The notes under the pieces were generated by a model. That model was not told the DNA's origin, did not search any database, and worked only from the letters and a program-made list of their open reading frames with translations. From Paenibacillus thalictri (GTDB lineage Bacteria; Bacillota; Bacilli; Paenibacillales; NBRC-103111), in contig NZ_SIRE01000025.1 in NCBI RefSeq assembly GCF_004307995.1, positions 102,812 to 166,811 of the forward strand: a stretch of DNA of 64,000 nucleotides, written 5' to 3'. Positions 26,528-36,421 of this stretch are shown here, one piece after another. The translations under genes and the position numbers were made by a program. Numbering within the stretch: the stretch's first letter is position 1; each line of letters begins with the position of its first letter.

Positions 26528-27409
26528 TCATTCTTTCACCGAACCCATCACCAAACCTTTGACAAAATATTTTTGCAGAAACGGATATACGAGAAGAATC
26601 GGAACTGCTCCGATAAACATCTGCGACGCCCGGACCGTCTGTTCGTTAAGCTGCTCCATGTCTTCCGCACTGACATTCAGGCTGCTCATGTCGCGCTGCG
26701 CAATAATCGTCTGCAGGAAAGTAGCCAGCGGGTAATTGTGCGCTTTTGTCATATAAATCAAACCGTCAAACCATGAGTTCCATTGCCCCACCATCGTAAA
26801 CAGCGATACCGTGGCGATAGCCGGCAGCGACAACGGCAAATATACGCTGACGACGGTCCGGAAATGCCCGGCTCCGTCCATATAAGCCGCCTCTTCCAAC
26901 GCTTTGGGCACACTGGTACGGAAAAAATTCAGCAGCAGAATCATGTTAAACACGTTCACCGCATGCGGCAAAATCAACGCCCACACCGTGTTCATCAACC
27001 CCAAATACTGCACAAGAATGTACGACGGAATCAGCCCGGCATGGAGCAGCATCGTAAAAACGAATGCCCACATATAAAAGGTTCTGCCCCGAAATTCGCG
27101 GTTATCCTTCGACAAGGCGTAGGCGGCCAGCGTAATGAGCAGCATCGACAGCAGCGTGCCGGTAACCGTCCGGAAAATCCCGTTCCACAGCGCCCGTAAG
27201 AAATTGTCGTTGCCGAGCGTTTTTACATACGAATCCAAAGTAAAGCCGATCGGCCATATGCCGACCATATTGGCGCTGGCCGGAGCCGGACTGCTGAAGG
27301 ACACAGCAAGCATATGCACAAGCGGCAGCAGGCACAACACGCCGAGAAGTCCCATAAACACATAGTTGGCGACAGTAAACATTTTGTAAGAAACCGATGA
27401 GTAGTGCAT
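26528..27409 (-). CDS. carbohydrate ABC transporter permease (LplC/YtcP type)
   Basis: A 293-residue permease with six membrane segments, EAA loop EAAYMDGAGHFRTV and the C-terminal FVKGLVMGSVKE typical of LplC. Its ATG follows GGGGAGAAGA and lies 12 bases after the LplB-like permease stop, so both are in one transcript with the lipoprotein gene downstream. Membrane component for oligosaccharide import. Confidence 0.9.
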   Translation of the reverse strand: MHYSSVSYKMFTVANYVFMGLLGVLCLLPLVHMLAVSFSSPAPASANMVGIWPIGFTLDSYVKTLGNDNFLRALWNGIFRTVTGTLLSMLLITLAAYALSKDNREFRGRTFYMWAFVFTMLLHAGLIPSYILVQYLGLMNTVWALILPHAVNVFNMILLLNFFRTSVPKALEEAAYMDGAGHFRTVVSVYLPLSLPAIATVSLFTMVGQWNSWFDGLIYMTKAHNYPLATFLQTIIAQRDMSSLNVSAEDMEQLNEQTVRASQMFIGAVPILLVYPFLQKYFVKGLVMGSVKE

Positions 27410-27421
27410 TCTTCTTCTCCC

Positions 27422-28387
27422 CTAGAAAATCCGGTAGTTGGCAAATACGTAAGCCATCCGGTACGCGATCATAATGAGAATAAAACTGACGACCGATTTA
27501 AACATGCCGACGGCCGTCCCAAAGCTGTAATCTCCGCTGAGCAAACCGACGCGGTACACATAAGTGTCGATAATATCACCCTTGTTGTACACAAGCGGAT
27601 TGTACAAGTTAAATATTTGGTCAAACCCCGCGTTTAAAATATTCCCCAACGAAAGCGTGCCCACAACAATCGTAATCGGCAGCAGGCCGGGAATCGTAAT
27701 GTACAAAGTTTGCTTGAACCGGTTGCAGCCGTCGATCACGGCCGCCTCGTACAAGCTTGGGTCGATGCCTGCCAGCGCCGCCAAAAAGATGACCGCCGAA
27801 AAGCCGAAATCTTTCCAGATGTCGCTGACTATGACCGTAAACCGGAACCAATCGCCGTTGCCCAGAAAAAACACCGGTTTTATGCCGAATAAACCAAGTA
27901 CTTGATTAACCATCCCGCCGTCCGTAGACAAAATATCGAGCAGGACCCCCCCGAGAATGACCCACGACAAAAAATGCGGCAAATACACCATTGTTTGAAC
28001 GGTCCTTTTGTAACCGATTACACGAATTTCGTTTAACAGCAGCGCAAACAGAAACGGGATTGTCAAATGAAATACGATCTTTAAACCGGCGATGGTCAGC
28101 GTGTTGGCGATCACTTGCCGGGATTGCGGGAAATCCCACATTTTGCTGAATTGATCCAAGCCGACAAACGGCGAATTCATAAAGCCCAGCCATGGCTTAA
28201 ACTGTTGAAAAGCCATGACAAGCCCCGGCAGCGGCCCGTATTGAAACAGCACAACAACAAGAAAAGCGGGCAGCACCATCATATGAAGCGGCCAATTGCG
28301 GGCCAAATTCCATTTTGCCGCCGTCGTTGTTTTTTTTCCTCCATGGGCCAGCGATTCGTCGTGTGTCAACTGCTGTGCAGTGTCCAT
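27422..28387 (-). CDS. carbohydrate ABC transporter permease (LplB/YteP type)
   Basis: A 321-residue permease. The motif PLHMMVLPAFLVVVLFQYGP marks the first membrane segment of the LplB branch and the EAA loop is EAAVIDGCNRFKQT. The start follows AAGGAGAAGGTTAAGG. It lies 44 bases after a stand-alone AraC DNA-binding protein on the same strand and is divergent from a YesM/YesN-type two-component system that probably controls it. Confidence 0.9.
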   Translation of the reverse strand: MDTAQQLTHDESLAHGGKKTTTAAKWNLARNWPLHMMVLPAFLVVVLFQYGPLPGLVMAFQQFKPWLGFMNSPFVGLDQFSKMWDFPQSRQVIANTLTIAGLKIVFHLTIPFLFALLLNEIRVIGYKRTVQTMVYLPHFLSWVILGGVLLDILSTDGGMVNQVLGLFGIKPVFFLGNGDWFRFTVIVSDIWKDFGFSAVIFLAALAGIDPSLYEAAVIDGCNRFKQTLYITIPGLLPITIVVGTLSLGNILNAGFDQIFNLYNPLVYNKGDIIDTYVYRVGLLSGDYSFGTAVGMFKSVVSFILIMIAYRMAYVFANYRIF

Positions 28388-28431
28388 CCTTAACCTTCTC
28401 CTTATACATAATGTAATTGCAGCCGTTCGGA

Positions 28432-28947
28432 CTATCGGAGCGCTCTTTCCCTGAACTGCTGCGGGGTCATCTCGAACCGCTCCTTAAACAATCTGATGAA
28501 ATACGACGTATGATGATAGCCCAGATGCTGTGCGATTTCGTATACCTTTTTCCGGCTGTGGCGCAGATCGTAGGCCGCTTGCTCCATCTTCAGACGATGC
28601 ACGTATTCGCTTAACCCCTCCCCGGTTTCATTCTTATATAACCAGGACACGTATTTCGGGTGAAGATGCACCTTGTCGGACAGCAGCTGCAGCGAAACAT
28701 CCTCATGCAGATGCTGCTTTACGATTTGCTGGATGTGATGCACGATTTCATGTTTGTGCGGCGGTGCAAGCCGCTCCCTTTCCGGCATCCGTTCTTCTTT
28801 CAGCCTGCGCAGCAGAGCGAATGCCCAAGCTGATTCCGTGAGTCTGAGTTCAGCTTCCTCCCAGCGCCGTTCTTCCAGCAGCTGAGCGATTGCGGTCAAT
28901 TCGCTCAGAACGGGCAGGAGCAAGCTGGATTCCGCTTCCGAGATCAA
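28432..28947 (-). CDS. stand-alone AraC-type DNA-binding protein lacking a receiver domain
   Basis: A 171-residue protein. Residues 1-65 form a helical Glu/Leu-rich segment; residues 70-168 are a complete AraC double helix-turn-helix (LQLLSDKVHLHPKYVSWLYKNETG and the closing QHLGYHHTSYFIRLFKERFEMTPQQFRE). This is the C-terminal half of YesN-type response regulators, but the receiver and linker are absent and there is no room upstream for them (176 bases to the divergent kinase). It starts at TTG after AAAGGGGGG. It may act as a dominant or co-regulator of the importer that follows it. Confidence 0.82.
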   Translation of the reverse strand: MISEAESSLLLPVLSELTAIAQLLEERRWEEAELRLTESAWAFALLRRLKEERMPERERLAPPHKHEIVHHIQQIVKQHLHEDVSLQLLSDKVHLHPKYVSWLYKNETGEGLSEYVHRLKMEQAAYDLRHSRKKVYEIAQHLGYHHTSYFIRLFKERFEMTPQQFRERALR

Positions 28948-29123
28948 GAAGTTCCCCCCCTTTGCATCATTTTCTTAATCATAGTTCGAATGAACACAAC
29001 TGCATATATTCTCCTTTTTGGATTCGTGTGCTAATTTTAATCAATTCATGTGCCAATCTATGCCGTCTGCGGACGTTCATGGTAAAATGGGAGCAACCTT
29101 GCCAGGCCGGGAGTGAACCCTTC

Positions 29124-30848
29124 ATGCCGTTTCGAATGAGAATTTTCAACAAAATCGTCATCCTGGTGTTTGTGCTGCTGATCCCTGTTATGATCCTGTA
29201 TGGTTATTCCAATCATACAAGCGTGCAGGTCATTCAGAACGAAATCGAAGATTCGAACATGAGGCAGCTTAATTTCTTTCTTAGCCAAGTTGAAAATTCA
29301 GCCAAGCAGCTCGCCCTCCATTCGGTCACTTTGATTAATGAAAGCGGTATCCGCGAAATGCCGCAGCTCGATCAGAACGGCAGCTTTGTCTCCGTGCTGA
29401 AAGCCAAGAAGCTGATTGAAGAGAAGCTGTCGTTATACAGTACCTCAAGCGCTTGGCAAAATAACATCTCGGTTTTCTCGCCCGTATCCAACACCTCTTT
29501 ATCGACGTATCCCGTGATCGATTATAAAATGCCTCAGCTGCAGGAAAACATGATTACCAGATGGACGTTTCAAAAAAAAGACAGCAGCGCGAAAGACGAC
29601 CGTTTTTCCTGGTATACGGTGGATCCGCCCAGCGCCAGAAGCGACTTGGCGGCGGCCAACCTGATCGTGGAAACAAGCTATTCCACGGAAAATTTAAAAA
29701 ACATGCTGGACGAATTGATGAGCACCCGCAAAGGCAACCCTTTTTTCTATAAAGAGGGGTACGAGCCGATCGTCAATCGCAAAGGTAATCCCGAACATGT
29801 TGCCGAGCTGATTCGTTATTTCGCTTCCCATTCGCCGGGCGGCGCCGGCGGTCATATGCAGGTGGCGATCGCCGGAAAACCGTATTTGGTCAGTTCCGTA
29901 TTATCCAAGGAGCTCGGCTGGACATTGGTCGATTTTGTGCCGCTTGACGAAGTGCTCTCTCCGATGTACAAGAGCGGTTATTTGTTTTATACGGTCATCA
30001 GCATCCTGTTCATTCTCGGCACCGCCATTTCCTTTGTGATTTACCGCAATGTGCAGATGCCGATCCGCGAGCTGATCAATAACGTGCAAAAGCTGAAACG
30101 TGGCGATTACTCCGCCCGGCTTTCCAAACTGCCCAAAAACGAGTTTCACTTTCTGTTCACCCGCTTTAACGAGATGGCGGCAGAAATCCAGGACCTAATC
30201 GAAAAGGTGTACGCCGAAAAGCTGCGTTCCCGCGAAGCCACCTTAAAGCAGCTGCAGTCGCAAATCAATCCGCACTTTTTTTACAACTGCCTGTTTTTTA
30301 TCGTCAGCATGTCCCGGCTTGGCGAGAACAAAGCGGTGGAAGCGATGGCGACCAATCTGGGCGACTACTACCGTTACACGACCAGGGTGGAAAATCAGGC
30401 ATCCACTTTAAGAGAAGAGCTCGGACTGGTGCGGAACTATTTGACGATCCAGCAGCTGCGCCAGCAAATCCATTACACGATAGCCATCCCCGAAGAAATG
30501 CTGGATCTGCCGATCCCCCGCTTGCTTTTGCAGCCGCTTGTGGAAAATGCAATCATTCACGGCCTTGAGCCATTGGATGAAGACGGCATGATCGCCATCG
30601 AAGGTGAGCCGAGCGGGAACGGCTTCCGCATTACGGTCGAAGACAGCGGCGTCGGGCTGGCAGAAGGGCGGCTGCAAGAGCTGCGTGGCAAAATATGCGA
30701 ACCGCTGACTGAAGAAATGGGCTGCGGGCTCTGGAACGTGCATCAGCGTGTGGTTCATATGTTCGGAGAAGGCTCGGGACTGGAGCTTCGGCATTCCGCA
30801 CTCGGAGGGATGAAAGCCGTCATCTCCGTCCCCCTCAATTCCCCTTAA
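29124..30848 (+). CDS. YesM-type sensor histidine kinase
   Basis: A 574-residue kinase. I choose the ATG at 29124, eight bases after GGGAGTGA. It has a membrane segment at about 9-29, an extracellular sensor region to about 280, a second membrane segment (TVISILFILGTAISFVIY), a HAMP linker, then the His_kinase domain with the phosphorylated His at about 383 in INPHFFYNC and the ATP-binding blocks LLQPLVENAIIHGL and EDSGVGLAEG. NPHFFYN replaces the usual NPHFLYN. It would sense extracellular sugar and phosphorylate the regulator encoded next. It diverges from the AraC/LplB/LplC/SBP unit. Confidence 0.92.
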   Translation: MPFRMRIFNKIVILVFVLLIPVMILYGYSNHTSVQVIQNEIEDSNMRQLNFFLSQVENSAKQLALHSVTLINESGIREMPQLDQNGSFVSVLKAKKLIEEKLSLYSTSSAWQNNISVFSPVSNTSLSTYPVIDYKMPQLQENMITRWTFQKKDSSAKDDRFSWYTVDPPSARSDLAAANLIVETSYSTENLKNMLDELMSTRKGNPFFYKEGYEPIVNRKGNPEHVAELIRYFASHSPGGAGGHMQVAIAGKPYLVSSVLSKELGWTLVDFVPLDEVLSPMYKSGYLFYTVISILFILGTAISFVIYRNVQMPIRELINNVQKLKRGDYSARLSKLPKNEFHFLFTRFNEMAAEIQDLIEKVYAEKLRSREATLKQLQSQINPHFFYNCLFFIVSMSRLGENKAVEAMATNLGDYYRYTTRVENQASTLREELGLVRNYLTIQQLRQQIHYTIAIPEEMLDLPIPRLLLQPLVENAIIHGLEPLDEDGMIAIEGEPSGNGFRITVEDSGVGLAEGRLQELRGKICEPLTEEMGCGLWNVHQRVVHMFGEGSGLELRHSALGGMKAVISVPLNSP

Positions 30849-30956
30849 GGGGGAAATTCCATGCTGTGTACCCTGAACCCGTCATGATGGCGTGTCTATG
30901 CGCCTCACCTCGGGCCGGTGCCATTGACTTTATGAAAGAAAGGATTGCCACAAACC

Positions 30957-32597
30957 ATGTTTGAGCTATTGATCGTTGATGACGAAAAATTTGTCGTTCA
31001 TAACCTGGCGACAACATATCCTTGGGAGGAGCTTGGCATTACCGCCGTACACACGGCTTATTCGGCCAAAGAAGCGCTGCAGCTCATCCAATATGAGAAT
31101 ATTCATATCGTCATAACGGACATTCGGATGCCGGGCATCTCCGGCCTGGAGCTGATCGAGAAAATCCGCGCCCTCTCCGGCAAAACAAAATGCATTCTGC
31201 TCTCCGGACATTCCGATTTCAGCTATGCCCAGCAGGCGGTCTCCTCCGGAGTTGTTGCGTATTTGCTGAAGCCGGTCAAAGAAGACGAGCTGCTGCACAC
31301 GGTACGCATAGCCATCGAACAGATTGAAGCCGCATGGAACGAGATTGTCTCCCAGCAGCGAACGCTGTATACGCTCAGCGAACATTTGCCGCAGCTGCGC
31401 GGAGCGCTTTTGAATGACCTGCTGCAGGGCAAATACATCCCGCCCCAAACGCTCGACAAAAAGCTGCTTATGTACAAGCTGCAGGCAAAGCGGGATCAGC
31501 AGTTTGTGATGATGTTTGTGCGCATGGAGCAAGGATTCAGCAGCTACGACGATTACAGCCGTTCCTTGCTGGAGTTTGCCATCACCAATATCGGCGAGGA
31601 AATTTTCGGCGAGCAGTTTTATTTATGGCAGTGCAAAGACATCTACGATTATCTGGTGTTTGTCATTATGCCCAAAACGGATCATGCCGCGAACCGCGTT
31701 CACGACGAGCAGATCAGCCGCAAAGTGCTGGAAAAGCTGTCGCTGCAGCTGCAGGACAGCGTTGTGCAGTATTTGAAAGGCAGCGTCTCGGTGCTGCTCA
31801 GCGATTGGGGGCGTTTTCCCGAACAAATCTATCCGTATTATCAAAACGCAATATCGATCATCCGCCGGCACCCGGAAAATGTGCAAGGTTTCTTCATCAG
31901 CTCGATTCACGATAATGAAAAGCAGCCGGCGGAGTTCCAGCCTCTGCGCAGCTTGTATCAGCCTCCGCTGCTTGTCCACTTGCTTGAAGCCGGACGCTGG
32001 GACGCGGCCGTTCAGAAGCTGCTCGACATTATCCGCGAGCTTAAGGGGAGAAAAAGCTACATCTACGAATACGTGCAAGAAACCGCCATGGCGCTCAGGG
32101 CGGCGGTCATGCAGACGGTGCATAAGCAGGGGCTGCCGCTTGAGCATCTCGCTGCTGCCGAACTGCTCGGCATGCCGGAGCACGAAGCCGCCCATTCGGT
32201 CGACAGTTTGGAAACATGGGGCAGCCGGCTCATCTTGTCGCTGCAGGAGCATGCGCTTAAGGAAGCCAAGGGCAGCCACCATTCCAGCGTGCAAAAAGCG
32301 CAGCAATTCGTCCACTCCAATCTGGAGCACGATATTTCCCTGCAATCGCTGGCCGACCACGTCTACCTGCACCCGGCTTATTTATCGAAAATTTTCAAGC
32401 TCGAAACCGGAGAAGGCGTCAGTGACTATATTTACCGGCTGCGGATGGAGAAAGCTTCGTATTTGCTGATCGAAACCAACGAGAAGATCCATGAAATATC
32501 CAAAAAGTCAGGTTACCCGAATCCCTCTCATTTCTCCCGCGTATTCAAAAAGTATTTCGATATGACGCCGGAAGAATACCGCAGCAAAGAAGTGTAG
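30957..32597 (+). CDS. YesN-type response regulator with AraC output domain
   Basis: A 546-residue regulator. The receiver domain shows the acidic pair in LLIVDDEKF, the phospho-acceptor Asp in VITDIRMPGI, and the Lys in YLLKPVKEDE. A long helical linker follows and the last 100 residues carry the AraC double helix-turn-helix (LQSLADHVYLHPAYLSKIFKLETGEG and NPSHFSRVFKKYFDMTPEEYRS). The ATG at 30957 is preferred over an in-frame TTG at 30945 that would lie directly on the AAAGGA site. It is the partner of the kinase just upstream; a strong terminator follows. Confidence 0.92.
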   Translation: MFELLIVDDEKFVVHNLATTYPWEELGITAVHTAYSAKEALQLIQYENIHIVITDIRMPGISGLELIEKIRALSGKTKCILLSGHSDFSYAQQAVSSGVVAYLLKPVKEDELLHTVRIAIEQIEAAWNEIVSQQRTLYTLSEHLPQLRGALLNDLLQGKYIPPQTLDKKLLMYKLQAKRDQQFVMMFVRMEQGFSSYDDYSRSLLEFAITNIGEEIFGEQFYLWQCKDIYDYLVFVIMPKTDHAANRVHDEQISRKVLEKLSLQLQDSVVQYLKGSVSVLLSDWGRFPEQIYPYYQNAISIIRRHPENVQGFFISSIHDNEKQPAEFQPLRSLYQPPLLVHLLEAGRWDAAVQKLLDIIRELKGRKSYIYEYVQETAMALRAAVMQTVHKQGLPLEHLAAAELLGMPEHEAAHSVDSLETWGSRLILSLQEHALKEAKGSHHSSVQKAQQFVHSNLEHDISLQSLADHVYLHPAYLSKIFKLETGEGVSDYIYRLRMEKASYLLIETNEKIHEISKKSGYPNPSHFSRVFKKYFDMTPEEYRSKEV

Positions 32598-32625
32598 CCC
32601 GAAGTGTAATTGTCCGGCCATGCGG

Positions 32626-32680
32626 AGCAGGCCGTACCCGCTCTGTAAGCTCTTTGGCGGGTACGGCCTGCTGTTGTTTC
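32626..32680 (+). terminator. rho-independent terminator after the response regulator gene
   Basis: AGCAGGCCGTACCCGC at 32626-32641 pairs perfectly with 32657-32672 (16-base stem, 15-base loop) and is followed by GTTGTTTCTG. It lies between convergent genes and could stop transcription from both sides. Confidence 0.85.
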
Positions 32681-32814
32681 TGCTGCTCCTATTCGCTTCT
32701 GTCGCTGCTGTTGCTCTTGTCTTACTTCGGCTCTACCGCCTGTTCATTCTCACGCAGCCGGCCCCTGGTCAGGCACCCGCCACCGGCGTCTCAGCTTCAC
32801 GTTGCGCTCAGCGA

Positions 32815-33822
32815 TTACAACGTCTGCTGCTGAACAGCCAGCAGACGTTCCATCTCCTCGACAAGCCGCATCGTCTGCACGGAGTCTTCAATATTCGGCT
32901 CCGGCTTACGGCCATCCATCACACATTGAATGAAATAGTGAAGCTCGTCTTCGTACCCGTGATAGGAGTAACGCGGATATACCCCCAGGCTGGGGTTCCA
33001 TACAAGCGCATCCCCGCCTTCTACCAGCGCATACGTCTTGTACTGCTCTTTGCGCTGCCCCGGCGGACGGTTATATACAAGGCTTCTGACATTGTCGACG
33101 ACTACGTTGCGGCGGTCTCCAAGCAGTTCCAGCCGTTCGATCGGATACAGCTCATCCAGCAGCGAGCCGGATTGGATCGTGCCGATGCCGCCCTGCTCCG
33201 AGCGGAACGAGATGGTATACCCGACTCTCCGGTCGTCAATGGCTACACGCTGCACTTGGGTCAGCGTAATTTCCCCCATCATAAACCGGGCCAAGTCGAG
33301 GTGGTGGATGACATGGTTGATTTTAAAAAACGCCTCGGACCGGTAAGGAGACGTGTTGAATTGCGACTGGTACATATAGATGCCGCCGAATTCGGGACGC
33401 TGCGAAATTTCCTTCGCCATCACATATGAAGTCATAAACCGGCGGTTAAATCCGACCATCGTCGTTTTGCCGGTGCTTTTCTGGATCTGCGCCAATTCCT
33501 CCGCTTCAACACTCGTTAAGCAGGGAGTTTTTTCCACGAAAATATGTAAACCTGACAGCATGGCCGCCTTGGCTACGTCATAATGAGCCGTTTCGTTAAT
33601 GACGCAAATGACAGCGTCCAACGGTTCTTTGGCAAACATCTCCCGGTAGTCGGTATATTTGCCGGCAACGTTATAGTAATTTGCGAACCGCTCCAGCTTC
33701 GCTTCGTCCAGATCGCATACGGCCTGAATCGTAACCGGAGGCGCCCATTTTAAACAATGGGCTATAAATTCATACATATGATTACCGCAGCCGACAAGGC
33801 CGATTTTGAATGCGCTTTCCAT
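32815..33822 (-). CDS. Gfo/Idh/MocA-family oxidoreductase
   Basis: A 335-residue protein with the Rossmann motif GLVGCGNHMYEFI at the N-terminus, AVCDLDEAKLERFA, and the signature EKTPCLT (EKP in classic members) followed by VGFNRRF. The C-terminal domain has NHVIHHLDLARFMMGE, where the second His is the usual catalytic position. These enzymes oxidise or reduce sugars, inositols or amino sugars with NAD(P). The start follows GGAGGGGTTTT. It lies in a locus with a LarA-like protein and two SDRs, so a role in sugar or sugar-acid conversion is inferred. Confidence 0.9.
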   Translation of the reverse strand: MESAFKIGLVGCGNHMYEFIAHCLKWAPPVTIQAVCDLDEAKLERFANYYNVAGKYTDYREMFAKEPLDAVICVINETAHYDVAKAAMLSGLHIFVEKTPCLTSVEAEELAQIQKSTGKTTMVGFNRRFMTSYVMAKEISQRPEFGGIYMYQSQFNTSPYRSEAFFKINHVIHHLDLARFMMGEITLTQVQRVAIDDRRVGYTISFRSEQGGIGTIQSGSLLDELYPIERLELLGDRRNVVVDNVRSLVYNRPPGQRKEQYKTYALVEGGDALVWNPSLGVYPRYSYHGYEDELHYFIQCVMDGRKPEPNIEDSVQTMRLVEEMERLLAVQQQTL

Positions 33823-33997
33823 AAAACCCCTCCGTCCGGATGTTATCGCCTATACGGCATGCCGGGAGTTTGCCGGCCGACCAATCGGGCGGCATCCGCC
33901 TGAATCCTGCCGGATCCGGCCGAAGTGCCGCCAAACGATCGCGAATGTCATCTGCAAACTCCGGCTTAAAACCTAGCCGCCGGAAAGGTGTGCCCGT

Positions 33998-35257
33998 CTA
34001 AAATGGCGGCAAATTGCCCTCCCGGTCAAAACTCAACGGCACCCACTCGCCTTCTGCGGAAATGCCCGGCAGCGAGCGGATTTCTTCATATACCACCTCA
34101 GATACGTACATATGTTCCAGATGCAATGTGCTGAATATACGGATTACCCGCGCCCGTTCCTCGGCCACGTTCCAATTGGCGCGCAGCGCGGCAGACAGCG
34201 CTTCGCGGTCGTTGTCCAGCGTGATCGGCACGGAAGCCCGCTGCAGGAACGAACTGGTGATCACATTTTCATTCGTGATTCTTCTGTCGATTTTGGACGT
34301 CAGCCGTACGGTGGTCAGATCGGCAAGACCGATGCCAAGCGCATTACCGTGTGATTCGTGGCTTAGATCACAAGCAATGACATATTTAATACGCGGCGAT
34401 TCCGGTTCCGGCGTGCCTTGTATGCGCATCCGTCCGATAATGTTCGTATCCAGGCCGGTTCCGCTGTAATTTTTGCCGATTTGATCGACGATCAGCACGT
34501 CCAGATCGCTCACCGGCAGCTTCGGATAAAACTCCGCCGACCGCTTCAGCAGCTCCTGCTCCCTGGCTACGATCCGCTCCGGCTCAATTGCCTCCAGCAG
34601 CGCCGTCTGCTCGGAAGCGTTCTCCACGACACCGACACCAAAAAGAATACGGCCCGAGCCAATCACTACCTTGCCAACCTCCGGCATGATGTCCCGGATG
34701 CCGTGAACGCCGTAGGAATGCAGCAGCAAAGCTTGACGATGCTTGCCTAGGCCGATCGCGGCCATTTTTACCAGGCCGCTTTCAAGTCCGACCGGGGATT
34801 TAAAATCGGTATGCAGCTTAATTCTGCCCACCAGCACGACGCCATCCGCTTCATAGGCGTATTTGTCCATAAACACGGCCATACCGCCAGGCGTTGTGCC
34901 CAACTGCACCGTCTCCATCGAGCTGAAAATCGGCGCACCGCAATAAGCTTCAGTCACGCCCAAGCTCTCCAGCACCTCGACTTGCCCTTCGGCTGTCGCT
35001 CCGCCATGGCTGCCCATCGCCGGAATAATAAACGGCACCGCCCCGTGCCGCTTTAACTCGCGCACGACTCCGGCGATAATGTCCGCAATGTTGGCGATGC
35101 CCCGGCTTCCCGCCGTAATGGCAATACGCATGCCCGGCCGGATACGGCTTGCGATCTCCGGCTTGTTGATTTGTTCCTCCACCGTTTGTCCGATATGTCC
35201 GATAGAAGGCGCTTCAAAGCGCTGACGAATCTTGATCATTTTAGGAAATGCCATCAT
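33998..35257 (-). CDS. LarA-like (lactate racemase N-terminal domain) protein
   Basis: A 419-residue protein of the lactate racemase/DUF2088 superfamily, members of which racemise or epimerise 2-hydroxy acids with a nickel-pincer nucleotide. Candidate cofactor or substrate residues are H84 (MGSHGGAT), H149 (GRIKLHTDFK), K164 (SGLVKMAAIG) and H173 (GKHRQ), matching the spacing of key His and Lys residues in LarA. The start has AGAAAGGGG just upstream; the second of two adjacent ATGs would be better spaced. No larB/larC cofactor genes are in the window. Beside SDRs and a Gfo/Idh enzyme it may epimerise a sugar acid. Confidence 0.83.
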   Translation of the reverse strand: MMAFPKMIKIRQRFEAPSIGHIGQTVEEQINKPEIASRIRPGMRIAITAGSRGIANIADIIAGVVRELKRHGAVPFIIPAMGSHGGATAEGQVEVLESLGVTEAYCGAPIFSSMETVQLGTTPGGMAVFMDKYAYEADGVVLVGRIKLHTDFKSPVGLESGLVKMAAIGLGKHRQALLLHSYGVHGIRDIMPEVGKVVIGSGRILFGVGVVENASEQTALLEAIEPERIVAREQELLKRSAEFYPKLPVSDLDVLIVDQIGKNYSGTGLDTNIIGRMRIQGTPEPESPRIKYVIACDLSHESHGNALGIGLADLTTVRLTSKIDRRITNENVITSSFLQRASVPITLDNDREALSAALRANWNVAEERARVIRIFSTLHLEHMYVSEVVYEEIRSLPGISAEGEWVPLSFDREGNLPPF

Positions 35258-35329
35258 ATGGCCCCTTTCTGGATTGCAATTCCTGTATTTAGTATAAATA
35301 GCAGATCAGGATCAAAGCTTCAACATATC

Positions 35330-36289
35330 CTACGGAATATTCATAAAATCCGCTGTCAATGCCGATCCGTCCCTATATTCGCGGGGAGTCATTTTCACAA
35401 ATTGATGAAATGAACGGTAAAAAGAAGCGTGGTTCGGAAAGCCGCTTTTTAAATACACCTCAGTCACCGGCAGATCGGTGCCGATCAGAAGGCGCTGCGC
35501 CTCCTTCACCCTCATCTTGATCACGTATTCTTTAAAACCGTCACCGATAATCTCTTTAAACAAGTGATACGTTCGCGACGGACTAAGCGCAATATGTTCC
35601 GCAACATCCTCCAGCCGAATATTGTCTTTAAAATGGTCCTTCACATACTGCAGCGCCGGAAAAATCCGGTTAAACGAAGCCAACGTGACGCTCCACTCCT
35701 TGTCGCTCATCAAGGAGCGGTAATACCTCGCGAGCAGCGCGCAGGACTGCAGCAAGCCGCCCCGAACCTGACTGCGGTAACCGATCTGCCGCTGTTCCAG
35801 CTCTTCCCCCATCTGGCAAATCAGCCTTCCGATGCTGGACGCTATCGGCAGTTCCCCGGGTATGCGGTTGCGGACGACAAACGACTTGGAGTTAAACGGA
35901 AGCAGCAGCTCCGGCTCAATTGCCTCCAGAATGGAAGGACGGAAGTAAATAAACACGTATTGGCATGTCTTTCCCGGGTCGCAATTGGCAATATGGGGCT
36001 GTGATTGGTTAATCATAAAAACATCTCCGGCCCGCACGGGATACGTCGTCTCCTGAATGTGAAACCAGCCTTCGCCGGATATGCAATAACCCAATTCAAG
36101 AAATGGGTGCCAATGCTTCGATACCGTGTTAAACGAGATCGTCCGGCGGGCCATGTCAACCGGAAATTCGCTATCCAGCTCCATCTGCTCCTTGCGCACG
36201 GCGGCTCCTCCCGTAGTATAGCTTTTTTGTTCCGATTGTTGCGGATTCCCAATCATTCGTACTTGCTTATATAACATCATTTTCATCAT
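35330..36289 (-). CDS. AraC-family regulator with N-terminal cupin sensor
   Basis: A 319-residue protein. The N-terminal part is an AraC-type cupin sensor (SKHWHPFLELGYCISGEGWFHIQ, followed by VFMINQSQPH), and the C-terminal 100 residues are the double helix-turn-helix (LEDVAEHIALSPSRTYHLFKEIIGDGFKEYV, LKSGFPNHASFYRSFHQF, MTPREYRDG). It would bind a sugar or sugar acid in the cytosol. It diverges from two SDR genes; the intergenic region holds an operator-like motif nearly identical to one between the catabolic genes at 2.1-2.4 kb, so it may control both loci. The exact start among several ATGs is uncertain. Confidence 0.88.
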   Translation of the reverse strand: MMKMMLYKQVRMIGNPQQSEQKSYTTGGAAVRKEQMELDSEFPVDMARRTISFNTVSKHWHPFLELGYCISGEGWFHIQETTYPVRAGDVFMINQSQPHIANCDPGKTCQYVFIYFRPSILEAIEPELLLPFNSKSFVVRNRIPGELPIASSIGRLICQMGEELEQRQIGYRSQVRGGLLQSCALLARYYRSLMSDKEWSVTLASFNRIFPALQYVKDHFKDNIRLEDVAEHIALSPSRTYHLFKEIIGDGFKEYVIKMRVKEAQRLLIGTDLPVTEVYLKSGFPNHASFYRSFHQFVKMTPREYRDGSALTADFMNIP

Positions 36290-36321
36290 ATTTCCATCAT
36301 CCTGCTAAAGCAACTAAAAAA

Positions 36322-36342
36322 AATGAAACAAAATCGAAAATT
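36322..36342 (+). promoter_or_regulatory. operator-like motif shared with the 2.2-kb region
   Basis: This 21-base stretch with the core GAAACAAAATCGAAA agrees at 18 of 21 positions with 2219-2239 (core TAAACAAAATCATAAA). It lies between the divergent AraC and SDR genes and is a candidate binding site for that AraC protein. Confidence 0.5.
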
Positions 36343-36421
36343 CCCCGCCTACAAGCAAGCCGCATTCCTTCGTATGATGGATGGGAGTCTCTGAATCCAA
36401 CGTAAGGAAGGGGAACCGGCT

